This document shows, piece by piece, positions 1-8,713 of a stretch of 64,000 nucleotides of DNA. The notes below the pieces were generated by a model that did no database searches, had not been told where the DNA came from, and saw only the letters and a list, made by a program, of their open reading frames with translations. The position numbers and the translations under genes were made by a program. Numbering within the stretch: position 1 is the stretch's first letter; each line of letters starts with the position of its first letter. The stretch comes from Enterobacter vonholyi. GTDB taxonomy: Bacteria > Pseudomonadota > Gammaproteobacteria > Enterobacterales > Enterobacteriaceae. Location: positions 186,001 through 250,000 of the forward strand of contig NZ_VTUC01000004.1 of NCBI RefSeq assembly GCF_008364555.1, in the 5' to 3' direction.

Positions 1-1658
1 CGCCTGACAATGCGGTGATGGCGCTTGCGGAGGATTATCTCTCCCGCCGTCAGTACGGCCTGCGGTTTCGCAATCTGGAGAGCGGCAACTGGTATCCGGA
101 AATGCTGGAAAATGTGTCCCCGGATTTTGTCTGGGCGAATGATTCCGAGACGGTTTACTACGTCAAAAAGCACGCCTCGACGCTACTGCCTTATCAGGTA
201 TGGCGGCACACCGTGGGAACGGACTCCGCAGACGACGAGCTGGTCTATGAAGAGAAAGACGAAACGTTCTATGTCAGCCTGCATAAAACCTCCTCGCGCC
301 ACTATGTGATTATCTTCCTTGCCAGCGCGACGACGTCGGAAGTTCTGCTGCTGGATGCCGAACTGCCTGACGCCCAGCCGCTCTGTTTCCTGCCGCGCCG
401 CAAGGATCACGAGTACAGCCTGGATCATTTCCAGCACAGCTTTTATTTGCGCTCCAATCGTGAGGGCAAAAACTTTGGTCTCTATAAAACCAAAGTGCGC
501 GATGAGCGCAAGTGGGAGGTGCTTATCCCCGCGCGGGATCAGGTGATGCTGGAAGGGTTCACCCTGTTTACCGACTGGCTGGTGGTGGAAGAGCGCCAGC
601 GCGGGCTGACCAGTATCCGGCAAATCAACCGCAAAACGCGGGAAGTGGTGGGGATTGCGTTCGACGACCCGGCCTATGTGACGTGGATTGGATTCAATCC
701 CGAACCCGAATCATCGCGGTTGCGCTACGGCTACTCATCCATGACCACACCGGACACCCTGTTTGAGCTGGACATGGATACCGGGCAGCGCCAGGTGATT
801 AAACAGACCGAGGTAAAAGGTTTTGAGTCTGAAAACTACCGCAGCGAGCACCTCTGGGTCACCGCCCGGGATGGCGTTGAGGTCCCCGTCTCGCTCGTCT
901 ATCACCAAGCCCATTTCCAGAAAGGCAAAAACCCGATCCTGGTTTACGGCTACGGGTCGTATGGCTCAAGCATGGACGCCGATTTCAGCAGCAGCCGATT
1001 AAGCCTGCTCGATCGCGGTTTTGTTTTCGCCATAGCCCATATTCGCGGCGGCGGTGAGCTGGGCCAACACTGGTATGAAGACGGGAAATTCCTGAAAAAG
1101 AAAAACACCTTCAATGATTATCTCGACGTCTGCGATGCGCTAATTGAGCAGGGCTATGGCGATCCGCAACTCTGCTTTGGCATGGGAGGCAGCGCGGGCG
1201 GCATGCTGATGGGGGCGGTTATCAACCAGCGTCCCGACCGCTTTAAGGGGATTGTCGCGCAGGTACCGTTTGTCGATGTGGTCACGACCATGCTCGATGA
1301 ATCTATCCCTCTTACCACCGGGGAGTTTGAGGAGTGGGGGAATCCGCAGGATGAGATGTACTACCGCTATATGAAAGAGTACAGCCCGTACGACAACGTG
1401 GAGGCGAAAGCCTACCCGCACATGCTGGTCACCACCGGTTTGCATGATTCTCAGGTACAGTACTGGGAGCCGGCAAAATGGGTGGCAAAGCTGCGGGAGC
1501 TGAAAACCGATGACAATCTGCTGCTGCTGTGTACCGATATGGACTCCGGACACGGCGGGAAATCGGGACGATTTAAATCCTACGAAGGGGTTGCCCTGGA
1601 ATATGCCTTCCTGATTGGCCTGGCGCAGGACACGCTGCCAGGCCGTGCGGAGGGTTAA
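1..1658 (+). CDS. ptrB: Oligopeptidase B, C-terminal part (5' end outside window)
   Basis: Protease II of the S9 prolyl-oligopeptidase family, a cytoplasmic serine peptidase that cleaves short peptides after Lys or Arg. The reading frame is open from the left edge and ends at TAA 1656-1658, so roughly the first fifth of the usual ~686-residue protein lies outside the window. The visible part covers most of the beta-propeller and the whole alpha/beta-hydrolase domain. The nucleophile motif GGSAGG is near 1190, and a histidine lies in the SGHGGKSG segment near 1550. The end overlaps the convergent exoX by 4 bp, as in E. coli. Confidence 0.95.
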   Translation, partial: PDNAVMALAEDYLSRRQYGLRFRNLESGNWYPEMLENVSPDFVWANDSETVYYVKKHASTLLPYQVWRHTVGTDSADDELVYEEKDETFYVSLHKTSSRHYVIIFLASATTSEVLLLDAELPDAQPLCFLPRRKDHEYSLDHFQHSFYLRSNREGKNFGLYKTKVRDERKWEVLIPARDQVMLEGFTLFTDWLVVEERQRGLTSIRQINRKTREVVGIAFDDPAYVTWIGFNPEPESSRLRYGYSSMTTPDTLFELDMDTGQRQVIKQTEVKGFESENYRSEHLWVTARDGVEVPVSLVYHQAHFQKGKNPILVYGYGSYGSSMDADFSSSRLSLLDRGFVFAIAHIRGGGELGQHWYEDGKFLKKKNTFNDYLDVCDALIEQGYGDPQLCFGMGGSAGGMLMGAVINQRPDRFKGIVAQVPFVDVVTTMLDESIPLTTGEFEEWGNPQDEMYYRYMKEYSPYDNVEAKAYPHMLVTTGLHDSQVQYWEPAKWVAKLRELKTDDNLLLLCTDMDSGHGGKSGRFKSYEGVALEYAFLIGLAQDTLPGRAEG

Positions 1659-2317
1659 GCGTCGCCCAGATAATGTTTCAGCGTTAAGCGCAGTTCCGGA
1701 CTCATTCTGTCGAGGTTGTTATACAGCCAGCGCAAATAGCCCGGGTCTTTGTCCGCTACCTCGGACACCGGCTTCCCGCGATATTTACCAAAGGTAAATG
1801 TGGTCAGTAACGCGGGGCGTCCGGTGATCGTCGCCATATCATCCGGTGTCCAGCCTGAGATATTCATAATATCAATCAGCAACGCGGCGGTGATATAGCA
1901 GTCATACAGGGCGCGGTGATGGTGAAGCCCCTCAGGGGTACGAACGCTGAGCTTGCGGGACTTGTACAGCGCCATATTGCTGTATTTAATGCCCGGCCAG
2001 AGACGACGCGCCAGCTTCATTGTGCAAATCCATTCGCCCGGCATTTCAGGTAGGACCCGGCGGTCAAAGCTGGCGTTATGCGCGACGTACCACGGGCTAC
2101 CGTAGTAGTGCGGAATGATCTCTTCGATCCACGGCTTATCCGCCACCATCGATTCGGTAATGCGATGGATAGCCATCGCCTGGGGGCTGATGGGGCGATC
2201 GGGACGCACCAGATGGCTCATTGGGTTGACGATTTTACCATCAACCACGTCGACAGAGGCCACTTCCACTATTCCGCCCTGAAGATCGCAAGTTTCGGTA
2301 TCGATGACGCGCAGCAT
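1655..2317 (-). CDS. exoX: Exodeoxyribonuclease X
   Basis: A 220-residue 3'-5' DNA exonuclease of the DEDDh (DnaQ-like) superfamily, used in mismatch repair and UV repair. Residues 4-10 hold the first acidic motif (IDTETCD, Asp6 and Glu8). The AHNASFD segment near residue 80 and the HHHRALYDC segment near residue 133 supply the remaining DEDDh residues. Length equals the E. coli protein. It converges on ptrB with a 4-bp overlap. The start is the only in-frame ATG before the family N-terminus. Confidence 0.95.
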   Translation of the reverse strand: MLRVIDTETCDLQGGIVEVASVDVVDGKIVNPMSHLVRPDRPISPQAMAIHRITESMVADKPWIEEIIPHYYGSPWYVAHNASFDRRVLPEMPGEWICTMKLARRLWPGIKYSNMALYKSRKLSVRTPEGLHHHRALYDCYITAALLIDIMNISGWTPDDMATITGRPALLTTFTFGKYRGKPVSEVADKDPGYLRWLYNNLDRMSPELRLTLKHYLGDA

Positions 2318-2341
2318 TGAAAACTCCTGAGCTTAAAACGC

Positions 2342-2992
2342 CTAGCCTAAAGGAATGATATCGCCTTGCCAACCCTCGCCGCCGAGCCTGCCGGTCACCA
2401 GAAGCTCGCCCTTATCCGCGCGGACGATCAGCTGGCCTTTATCATCCCACAGCGCGCTGCCGCCGCAGGCGTTCGCCATCAGCACCGCGATAGCATATTT
2501 ATGCGCGAAGCGCTGCAGGTTACTGATGGACTGCCGCCAGCGATTTTCCCCCACCGACTGGCAGCTGGTAACAAGCGTTGCTCTGGGATCGAGATTGGGA
2601 GAATCGGGATGTGCATCAATGATGCTAAGGTGCTTGTCCCCCGGCACCAGGCTGGCTCCGCGCCCTTGCGGATAGCGCAAAATGCGATGGCAAGCAGGCG
2701 AAAACAGCACAAGACCTTTCTGTCTCTGCCCATCCTGTTCCAGAGGGAGTCCTGCAATAACGGTAATCTGGTAAAAATGTGCCGCGTTAAGCAGCGGCTC
2801 CAGCTGTGCGTCATCGGGTGGGGGAGGTAGCGTCGGCGCGCCAGAGCCCGTTAAGGAGAGTTCAGGGAAGACCAGCAGATCGCACCCCTGCCGTGCGGCT
2901 TCGGCGATGAAGCGCAGGTGGTGCGTAACATGGTCATTCACACTCTGATGCAGCCCGCCATACTGGGCTGCCGCTATGTTCCAATGTGACAT
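2342..2992 (-). CDS. yobB: Carbon-nitrogen hydrolase (nitrilase) family protein YobB
   Basis: A 216-residue single-domain protein of the nitrilase/C-N hydrolase superfamily, substrate unknown. The glutamate of the Glu-Lys-Cys triad is visible in FPELSLTG and the lysine in GDKHLSI. The expected nucleophile region reads ANACGGS, where a Cys is present. The start is the ATG at 2992, which has AAGGAAG six bases upstream; the ATG 18 bp further upstream lacks a suitable site. It lies between exoX and holE on the same strand, as in E. coli. Confidence 0.85.
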   Translation of the reverse strand: MSHWNIAAAQYGGLHQSVNDHVTHHLRFIAEAARQGCDLLVFPELSLTGSGAPTLPPPPDDAQLEPLLNAAHFYQITVIAGLPLEQDGQRQKGLVLFSPACHRILRYPQGRGASLVPGDKHLSIIDAHPDSPNLDPRATLVTSCQSVGENRWRQSISNLQRFAHKYAIAVLMANACGGSALWDDKGQLIVRADKGELLVTGRLGGEGWQGDIIPLG

Positions 2993-3102
2993 CGTGACTT
3001 CCTTATACACTGAGTCGCAGGGATTTAAGAATACACCTAAATTTATCAGGGTTTTCTTATCCTGCCAGATTCCGCGTAAGGAAGTGTAACGACTCGTTAA
3101 GC

Positions 3103-3333
3103 TTATTTAACTTTAGGTTCGTACGGTAAACGGGAGAGGTTAACCGAGGCGAGACGGTGGGCGATTAATCTTTCGCGAAACCAGTCGCGCAGATGGGCGG
3201 GTTGTTCCCGTTCAACGACTTCAGCCACGACAGGCATGTTGTAACGCTCTTTGAACGCGACGCCAGCGGCAGCGAGATCGACATTCACTTTATCCATCTC
3301 GTCCTGCGGAAGGGCGGCCAGATTGATCTTCAT
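3103..3333 (-). CDS. holE: DNA polymerase III theta subunit
   Basis: A 76-residue accessory subunit of the Pol III core that binds and stabilises the epsilon proofreading exonuclease. The N-terminus [20 protein letters not shown] is nearly that of E. coli HolE, and the total length is identical. The start at 3333 is chosen because it reproduces this N-terminus and has GGAG-like bases just upstream; an ATG 27 bp upstream adds a non-conserved lysine-rich tail. Confidence 0.95.
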   Translation of the reverse strand: MKINLAALPQDEMDKVNVDLAAAGVAFKERYNMPVVAEVVEREQPAHLRDWFRERLIAHRLASVNLSRLPYEPKVK

Positions 3334-3470
3334 TACCTTCTCCTTTTTCTGCGGCGGCAACGTTACCGCGATTGCACGACGATGACAAGCGGAGGCAGGA
3401 TGATCCTCGACTCGTTTATTATACAGCGTTATTCTTTAGCATACAGACATAACAAAAAGGAATGATTGCG

Positions 3471-3842
3471 ATGGGTTTCTCCGCCTCCCGCGCGGTATGC
3501 GCACTGGTTTTTGTGGCCTCGACAATGATGGCGCCCTCCGCGCTGGCACATGCACATCTTAAACAGCAGAGACCGGCAGCGGACAGCGTGGTGAGCGCTC
3601 CGCAGGCACTTACGCTGAATTTTTCAGAAGGCATCGAACCGGGGTTTAGCGGTGTGGTGGTAACGGATGCGCAAAAGCAGGTCATCAAAACGGGAACCGC
3701 CACGCGCGACGAAAAGAACAAGGCGCAACTCACCGTTCCGCTGGAACAAACGCTGACGTCAGGGACGTACCAGGTAGACTGGCATGTCGTCTCCGTAGAC
3801 GGCCATAAAACCAAAGGCAGCTATCACTTTAGCGTGAAATAG
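3471..3842 (+). CDS. yobA: CopC-like periplasmic copper-binding protein YobA
   Basis: A 123-residue exported protein of the CopC domain family. A signal peptide of about 27 residues ends at SALA before the mature N-terminus HAHL, where the histidine takes part in Cu(II) binding in the family. The conserved C-terminal motif [14 protein letters not shown] carries two further histidines. The start at 3471 is preferred because AAGGA (3457-3461) lies 9 nt upstream; it abuts the other ATG at 3462 with no spacing. The gene heads an operon with yebZ (1 bp gap) and yebY, suggesting copper handling across the inner membrane. Confidence 0.9.
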   Translation: MGFSASRAVCALVFVASTMMAPSALAHAHLKQQRPAADSVVSAPQALTLNFSEGIEPGFSGVVVTDAQKQVIKTGTATRDEKNKAQLTVPLEQTLTSGTYQVDWHVVSVDGHKTKGSYHFSVK

Positions 3843-3843
3843 C

Positions 3844-4713
3844 ATGCTGGCGCTGTGTTATATCGGGTTGCGCTTTATCCATTTCGGGGCGCTGATGCTT
3901 GTTTTTGGCAACGCGCTTTACAGCGTCTGGTTTGCGCCTTCCTCTCTCCACCGCCTGATGTCCCGGCGATTTCAGCTGCAGCAGAAAGTTGCGGCCTTAA
4001 TGAGTCTGGCCGCTGCGCTCCTGATGTTTATGCTTCAGGGCGGACTGATGGGTAACGGCTGGGGAGATGTGTTTGCCCCGCAGGTCTGGTACGGCGTAAT
4101 GAGGACGCAGTTTGGCGGCGTCTGGCTGTGGCAAATCATACTCGCTGCGATCACGGTCGGCGCAGCATGGCTCGCACCGCTGAAAGGTTCGCGGCTGCTG
4201 TTGCTTACGATGGGCCAGCTTATCCTGCTGGCTGGGGTAGGGCACGCGGCAATGAACGACGGTCCGATAGGGGCGTTGCAGCGTCTTAATTATGCTTTTC
4301 ACCTGATCTGCGCCGCAACCTGGCTTGGCGGATTACTGCCTCTGCTGTTCTGCATGCGCCTGGCTAAAGGACGCTGGCAGAATGCCGCCATTTATACCAT
4401 GATGCGCTTTTCGCGCGTGGGCCATTACGCTGTCGCGGGCGTGCTGCTCAGCGGAGCGATCAATGCGCTCATGATACTGGGTGTCCATATTCCCTGGCAG
4501 GCTGGTTACGTACAGTTTTTGTTGTTCAAATGTGCGCTGGTGGCGTTGATGGTGGTAATTGCGCTGGCAAATCGGTATTTTCTGGTGCCACGGTTTCGTC
4601 CGGAGAGCGGGCGAGCACAACAGATTTTTATCAGGATGACGCAGGCAGAAGTGGTGCTGGGAGCGCTGGTGCTGGCAACGGTCAGTCTGTTCGCCACCTG
4701 GGAACCCTTCTGA
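3844..4713 (+). CDS. yebZ: CopD-family inner-membrane protein YebZ
   Basis: A 289-residue integral membrane protein of the CopD family with about eight hydrophobic segments. It is thought to take copper delivered by the CopC-like partner. A histidine in the first segment (LRFIHFGAL) and those in the middle segments ([21 protein letters not shown]) are the sort of membrane-embedded ligands kept in the family. It begins one base after the yobA stop codon and is followed 16 bp later by yebY, so the three are almost certainly co-transcribed. Confidence 0.9.
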   Translation: MLALCYIGLRFIHFGALMLVFGNALYSVWFAPSSLHRLMSRRFQLQQKVAALMSLAAALLMFMLQGGLMGNGWGDVFAPQVWYGVMRTQFGGVWLWQIILAAITVGAAWLAPLKGSRLLLLTMGQLILLAGVGHAAMNDGPIGALQRLNYAFHLICAATWLGGLLPLLFCMRLAKGRWQNAAIYTMMRFSRVGHYAVAGVLLSGAINALMILGVHIPWQAGYVQFLLFKCALVALMVVIALANRYFLVPRFRPESGRAQQIFIRMTQAEVVLGALVLATVSLFATWEPF

Positions 4714-4729
4714 TAAGGTTAAATATCAT

Positions 4730-5068
4730 ATGAAAAAGACAGTACTTTCTCTCATCTTGCTGGCCTGTACGGGGAGCGCGCTTGCCGCACCGCAGGTTAT
4801 CACCGTCAGCCGTTTTGAAGTGGGTAAGGACAAATGGGCTTTCAATCGCGAAGAGGTGATGCTGACCTGCCGTCCGGGCCATGCGCTGTATGCGATCAAC
4901 CCGAGCACGTTGGTGCAATATCCGCTGAATGATATCGCAGAGCAGCAGGTAGCCAGCGGTAAAAGCAGCGGACAGCCGATTAGCATTATTCAGATCGATG
5001 ACCCGTCGCATCCGGGACAAAAAATGAGTCTGGCACCGTTTATCGAGCGCGCCGACAAGCTCTGCTAA
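4730..5068 (+). CDS. yebY: Conserved periplasmic protein YebY (DUF2511)
   Basis: A 112-residue secreted protein of unknown function with a signal peptide ending near SALAAP (residues 1-19). Two cysteines remain in the mature part (CRPGHA and the C-terminal residue). It is the last gene of the yobA-yebZ-yebY operon and is followed by a strong hairpin terminator, so a role with the CopC/CopD pair is inferred from context only. Confidence 0.88.
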   Translation: MKKTVLSLILLACTGSALAAPQVITVSRFEVGKDKWAFNREEVMLTCRPGHALYAINPSTLVQYPLNDIAEQQVASGKSSGQPISIIQIDDPSHPGQKMSLAPFIERADKLC

Positions 5069-5084
5069 CGTTCGGGTTTCCAAT

Positions 5085-5122
5085 AAAAAACCGCAGATGC
5101 TTGCGAAAGCACTGCGGTTTTT
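5085..5122 (+). terminator. Bidirectional intrinsic terminator after yebY
   Basis: The stem ACCGCAG/CTGCGGT with an inner TGCTT/AAGCA extension is flanked by six A's on the left and a T-run on the right. It can terminate yebY on the plus strand and the antisense RNA RyeA on the minus strand. Confidence 0.85.
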
Positions 5123-5194
5123 CACATTTAATGATGCTCTGGCGCTTTTTTTCCGACCGCTTTAGCTGTGGACTGGAAAACCTGGCGTCGTCAT

Positions 5195-5201
5195 CTATTC
5201 T
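5195..5201 (+). promoter_or_regulatory. Sigma-S-type -10 element of sdsR
   Basis: CTATTCT lies 5 nt before the deduced 5' end of SdsR and resembles the RpoS-preferred CTATACT. SdsR is a known RpoS-dependent RNA in enterobacteria. No clear -35 is seen, as is usual for such promoters. Confidence 0.7.
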
Positions 5202-5206
5202 TAAAA

Positions 5207-5310
5207 GGCAAGGCGACTTAGCCTGCATTAATGCCAACTTTTAGCGCACGGCTCTCTCCCAAGAGCCATTTCCCTGGACCGAATACAGGAATCGTATTCG
5301 GTCTCTTTTT
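5207..5310 (+). ncRNA. sdsR: Small regulatory RNA SdsR (RyeB)
   Basis: The segment from GGCAAGGCGA to the T-run at 5306-5310 matches the enterobacterial SdsR RNA in sequence and in its 104-nt length. The conserved unstructured CUUUUAGCGCACGGCUCU region is at about 5238-5255, and the final hairpin (CCGAATAC/GTATTCGG) with U-tail is at 5278-5310. SdsR is an Hfq-bound stationary-phase RNA that represses several mRNAs, including porin and mismatch-repair messages. It lies antisense to RyeA, as in E. coli. Confidence 0.93.
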
Positions 5311-5508
5311 ATCTGTATGTTTTTCAAAGCATTTTTCGGTACTGACTCGACATCACCCGAAACTTTCTCGAACTTTCCATATCCTCTCTAAACCATAACA
5401 TACTCAGGACCGCGTGCGTCCAGGGTTTTTTGGGATCTTTGTTAAAATTTTGTGGCCGAGCGACCGCTGAGCAAACGCCTTCTGACGTTCGAAAGGGCAA
5501 CCCTTAAG

Positions 5509-6405
5509 TTAAATAATGAACGCGCTGAATTTGTCTTTGTGTTGGACAATGTACTCAGGGAAGTTTTCAACCGTTAGCTCTTGCTTGATTAACGTCCTGT
5601 CCCGCCCCCAGATATCTTCCGCGTTTTTAATGACCTTCATGATGTGTTCCGGGTTGTTAAACTCAGGGAGATCGTATTCAGTATGGGAAATGGTCGACAT
5701 TTTTTCTGAGATGCGCTCGGGTGTCATCACCCATGAGAAATGCCACCCACCATTTTCAATGATGCGGTTGTTAATCTTGAACCAGTTCCACTTTAGCCAG
5801 GACCAGTTTTTAACACTTCGGGTGCGTTTAAGATTCCTGAATGATTCAGGTTCACCGCCAAAGAAGTTAACGAGATTTTTATACTGGGTGGCTCTCGGTA
5901 ATTTACATTTTCTTGGCGTGTTATCTGTATTAAAAACCTGCAGGTTAAACTGATAATTATAAAAATTCTGATAAATAGTTGTGCAGAGCTTTTTGGGGTT
6001 TATCGATGCTACTACCTGAGGTGAAAATATCTCGTCCACATCGGAAACTAAAATCAAATCATCATCGCTGGCATGGGACAAACCCTGCATGATGGCATTC
6101 CTCTGCGCGGCTTCATTTGCCCACGCATCCACTACCATTCCCTCTGGCAAACCCGGGATCACCTCTCGGGCCGGATGTGATTCTTCAGCGGCTTTCGTAA
6201 TCGGTTCTTTATCATGCACAACGTAGATAATTTTATCTTTAAACTGACTGTATTTATTAATGTCAAAATGCAGCTGCCTCTTTTTACCGGTAAAGGTATG
6301 CGTTGACTCAACGATAACGAAGCGATCGACAACGTCCGCTAGCGTGTTCAGCCTGATTTCGAGAAGCATATCTTCATCGTAATATAAGAAGCAGTCATAG
6401 ATCAT
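5509..6405 (-). CDS. Family 17 glycosyltransferase
   Basis: A 298-residue putative glycosyltransferase of the GT17 family, which includes beta-1,4-N-acetylglucosaminyltransferases. The N-terminus MIYDCFLYYDEDMLLEIRL and the motif VESTHTFTGK (about residues 32-41) are family features. The metal/nucleotide motif SDVDEI is near residue 120. There is no signal peptide or membrane helix, so it is probably cytoplasmic, acting on a lipid-linked or surface-glycan precursor; the acceptor is unknown. The ATG has GAGGG nine bases upstream. Base composition is visibly more AT-rich than its neighbours, and it sits where E. coli has sdsR next to pphA, so acquisition by transfer is likely. Confidence 0.8.
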   Translation of the reverse strand: MIYDCFLYYDEDMLLEIRLNTLADVVDRFVIVESTHTFTGKKRQLHFDINKYSQFKDKIIYVVHDKEPITKAAEESHPAREVIPGLPEGMVVDAWANEAAQRNAIMQGLSHASDDDLILVSDVDEIFSPQVVASINPKKLCTTIYQNFYNYQFNLQVFNTDNTPRKCKLPRATQYKNLVNFFGGEPESFRNLKRTRSVKNWSWLKWNWFKINNRIIENGGWHFSWVMTPERISEKMSTISHTEYDLPEFNNPEHIMKVIKNAEDIWGRDRTLIKQELTVENFPEYIVQHKDKFSAFII

Positions 6406-6578
6406 TACCGAAGTCCCTCATTTTTGCGCCCACATTGCGCTTTTTCCAACGCATTCGCCGGTATCATTTCGCGCAATGCTAACTGAGCGCACTCGCCCTG
6501 CGCAATAGTACGCTGCTTTATTATTCATCCTATAAATAGATTGCATCCACTATGCAGTGAGCGAAGACGCCAGCCAGG

Positions 6579-7520
6579 CTAAAAGTGGGACTTAACGGAT
6601 ACCTCTATTTCATCAAGCAGCTCAAAGCGGCGGCGGTATTCGGCACGTTTTTTACTGGCGATCTCTTCAAGCGATTTACGCTCCATCTGTAGCGGCAGCT
6701 GCCAGCAGAAGGCCGAGAGCTTTTTACCGTCCAGCGATGCCCAAAATTCATCGTAGCTGGCATGGAAATGGCGACCTTTGCTCAGGCGATACCGCAACGC
6801 GCGGAAAACGTGACCCTCATCGCTGACGGCAAAAATCGCCCGGACGGATGACTGCGCAGCCAGCTGGAAGAGGACTTCCATCAATACCCGTTTGGGGAAA
6901 AGACCATGACAGGCGCGGGTGGCCTGTTTAATGACGTCTCGCGATACGCAGCGGCGGGGTCCCTGAAGCCCGCCAATCACCATGACTTGCTGACCATTGC
7001 TGCGCGCGACGCTAAAGGTCAGGCTGGCCAGCAGCGTGTCCTCGTTGTCGCGTAGCCACAACGTGCTTTCGCCTTCGCGCTCGGCTTTCCCCGCAGAGGA
7101 AGCATTGACCGTATAGGTTACACCGTCTTTTGCATGGAACTGCGCAACGGCTTGTTCCTGCGGGCTGGTCAGGGCCTGGGCGAGACCGCTCTCTTTCAGG
7201 CTGTCAATCCAGTAATAATGATTAACGATAGCGTCGGCGCGATCGTTAGCCGTCAGGCCGCGCATCAGGTACTGCCGGTGGGTCTTGCTCGGCAATGTAA
7301 TTTGAGAGGCCAGCAGCCTGTCAAAATCGTCGCGACCCGAAAGGGTTTCCAGCATGCGATGTGTAGAAGACCAGAACACCAGCGAACGTAACAGGAACTT
7401 CAGGCGATATTCGCGTTTGCGCCAGATCGGCCCCGGAACGCGTTTGCCGTTCACCAGCTCGGAAATAATATTTGTGCGATGCGGATAGAAAACATCGTTA
7501 TGCAGGTGCGTATTAGACAC
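6579..7520 (-). CDS. VirK/YbjX family protein (DUF535)
   Basis: A 313-residue soluble protein of the VirK/YbjX family. Salmonella and Shigella members are PhoP-linked or virulence-linked and help resist antimicrobial peptides or adjust the envelope; the biochemical activity is unknown. Family features visible are the N-terminal R-rich segment with LVFWSSTHRM, the central VIGGLQGPRR segment, the PKRVLMEVLFQLA helix and the C-terminal KRAEYRRRFELLDEI. It is on the same strand as the glycosyltransferase but 173 bp upstream of it, so an operon is possible but not shown. It is absent from this place in E. coli. Confidence 0.82.
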   Translation of the reverse strand: MSNTHLHNDVFYPHRTNIISELVNGKRVPGPIWRKREYRLKFLLRSLVFWSSTHRMLETLSGRDDFDRLLASQITLPSKTHRQYLMRGLTANDRADAIVNHYYWIDSLKESGLAQALTSPQEQAVAQFHAKDGVTYTVNASSAGKAEREGESTLWLRDNEDTLLASLTFSVARSNGQQVMVIGGLQGPRRCVSRDVIKQATRACHGLFPKRVLMEVLFQLAAQSSVRAIFAVSDEGHVFRALRYRLSKGRHFHASYDEFWASLDGKKLSAFCWQLPLQMERKSLEEIASKKRAEYRRRFELLDEIEVSVKSHF

Positions 7521-7687
7521 GTGAAGACCCCTCTTTTTTTTCTGCCCTTATTCTAAAGAGCCAGGAAAAGGGGATTAATAGCGCGAGGATCTTTATTTCT
7601 GTTTGGTTTACCGTTTGTTTGATTTCGTGATGACTACGCCTGTCTGTCGACTTTTCTGCGGCAGCTATACTGTTTAAAGGAGGTGCT

Positions 7688-8332
7688 ATGTATCAGCGAA
7701 TTGAAGGTGGAATGTGGCGTCACGTCTGGGTTGTCAGCGATATACACGGTTGCTACCAGTGGCTTATGGATGAACTTAAACGCCGTCATTTTAATCCGTA
7801 TGAGGATTTACTTATTTCTGTCGGGGATATGATCGATCGTGGCCCTGATAGCGTTAAATGCCTGCAGTTAATTAATGAAAAATGGTTTCGTGCCGTGCGG
7901 GGAAACCATGAGCAAATGGCGCTCGACGGTTTGGATAATAAAGATTTTTCTCTTTGGATGATGAATGGCGGAATGTGGTTTTCGCATCTTGAACGCGATC
8001 GGCAACGGCTTGCGCTGTCGTTGCTCGACGCCTGTCGCGACTTACCGCATGTCATCGAGATAACCTGTGCGAACGGTCTTAATGTGATTGCCCATGCTGA
8101 TTATCCGGCCGCGGAATACCGCTGGCAAAAACCGGTCAGTGACCAGCGCGTCTTATGGAACCGCGATCGGTTGATGGGGTTTATGGTGGGTAAAGGAGAG
8201 GGCATCAGCGGCGCGGATCATTTCTGGTTCGGACATACGCCCGTCGACAGAAGGTATGATTTTGACAATCTCCACTACATTGATACGGGTGCCGTATTTG
8301 ACGGTTACTTTACGCTGGCTCAGCTGCAGTAA
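7688..8332 (+). CDS. pphA: Serine/threonine (phosphoprotein) phosphatase PphA
   Basis: A 214-residue metallophosphatase of the PPP family (E. coli PrpA/PphA), which dephosphorylates misfolded-protein-responsive signalling targets in the cytoplasm. All metal-site motifs are present: SDIHGC (Asp18, His20), GDMIDRGPDS (Asp47), RGNHEQM (Asn73, His74), His136 in IAHADYP and His183 in FGHTPVD. AAAGGAGG lies five bases before the ATG. A hairpin terminator follows directly. Confidence 0.92.
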   Translation: MYQRIEGGMWRHVWVVSDIHGCYQWLMDELKRRHFNPYEDLLISVGDMIDRGPDSVKCLQLINEKWFRAVRGNHEQMALDGLDNKDFSLWMMNGGMWFSHLERDRQRLALSLLDACRDLPHVIEITCANGLNVIAHADYPAAEYRWQKPVSDQRVLWNRDRLMGFMVGKGEGISGADHFWFGHTPVDRRYDFDNLHYIDTGAVFDGYFTLAQLQ

Positions 8333-8337
8333 TAAAT

Positions 8338-8363
8338 AACCCGCCTTCGGGCGGGTTCTCTTT
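8338..8363 (+). terminator. Terminator after pphA (likely bidirectional)
   Basis: Perfect 8-bp stem AACCCGCC/GGCGGGTT with a TTCG loop, T-rich on both sides. It separates the convergent pphA and yebV. Confidence 0.85.
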
Positions 8364-8366
8364 AGG

Positions 8367-8606
8367 TCAGGCAAGACGCATGACCCAGGCATCGGTTTTA
8401 CTATCGTAATGCTCACGGTAAAGGACTGAATGTTCGCCATCAAGTATTGCCGGGACGCTGGTATCTGCATCCCATGCATCAAGCTGCATGCACAAATCCG
8501 GGTCGGATTTGCAGGGAATACTTAACGTTCGATCGCCTTGTGCTTCGCCGCGCAGCTCTGCGTCGTCGATCTCAAAAGCGCCAATACGCACGCTGGTTTT
8601 CGTCAT
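8367..8606 (-). CDS. yebV: Conserved protein YebV
   Basis: A 79-residue protein of unknown function, strongly similar to E. coli YebV from SVRIGAFEIDD through to the C-terminal WVMRLA. The start is the ATG at 8606, with CGGAGAG four bases upstream; the longer in-frame extension is not conserved. The neighbouring yebW of E. coli is not found between pphA and yebV here. Confidence 0.9.
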   Translation of the reverse strand: MTKTSVRIGAFEIDDAELRGEAQGDRTLSIPCKSDPDLCMQLDAWDADTSVPAILDGEHSVLYREHYDSKTDAWVMRLA

Positions 8607-8713
8607 AGTGCTCTCCGGGTCGGTTGTCAAAAATCTGGTATGACCAGTGTGGCCACCCATTTTTGATCGTAGACAAAGAGAGCAAAATCGCCAGTAAAAA
8701 AATGCGCTTTTTA

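Larger units (their letters stand above)
5086..5348 (-). ncRNA. ryeA: Antisense RNA RyeA (SraC), approximate limits
   Basis: In E. coli an RNA of about 250 nt is transcribed opposite SdsR, extending beyond it on both sides and pairing with it over its full length. Here the minus-strand terminator at 5085-5122 gives a natural 3' end in the expected place. The 5' end near 5348 is placed only by analogy, since I see no convincing promoter for it. The accessory glycosyltransferase now lies upstream of it instead of pphA. Confidence 0.5.

Noticed and set aside
5195-5508. tRNA or attachment site at the edge of the glycosyltransferase insertion
   Set aside because: No tRNA-like cloverleaf or flanking direct repeat could be found at 5400-5510 or 7520-7690; no integrase gene is nearby.
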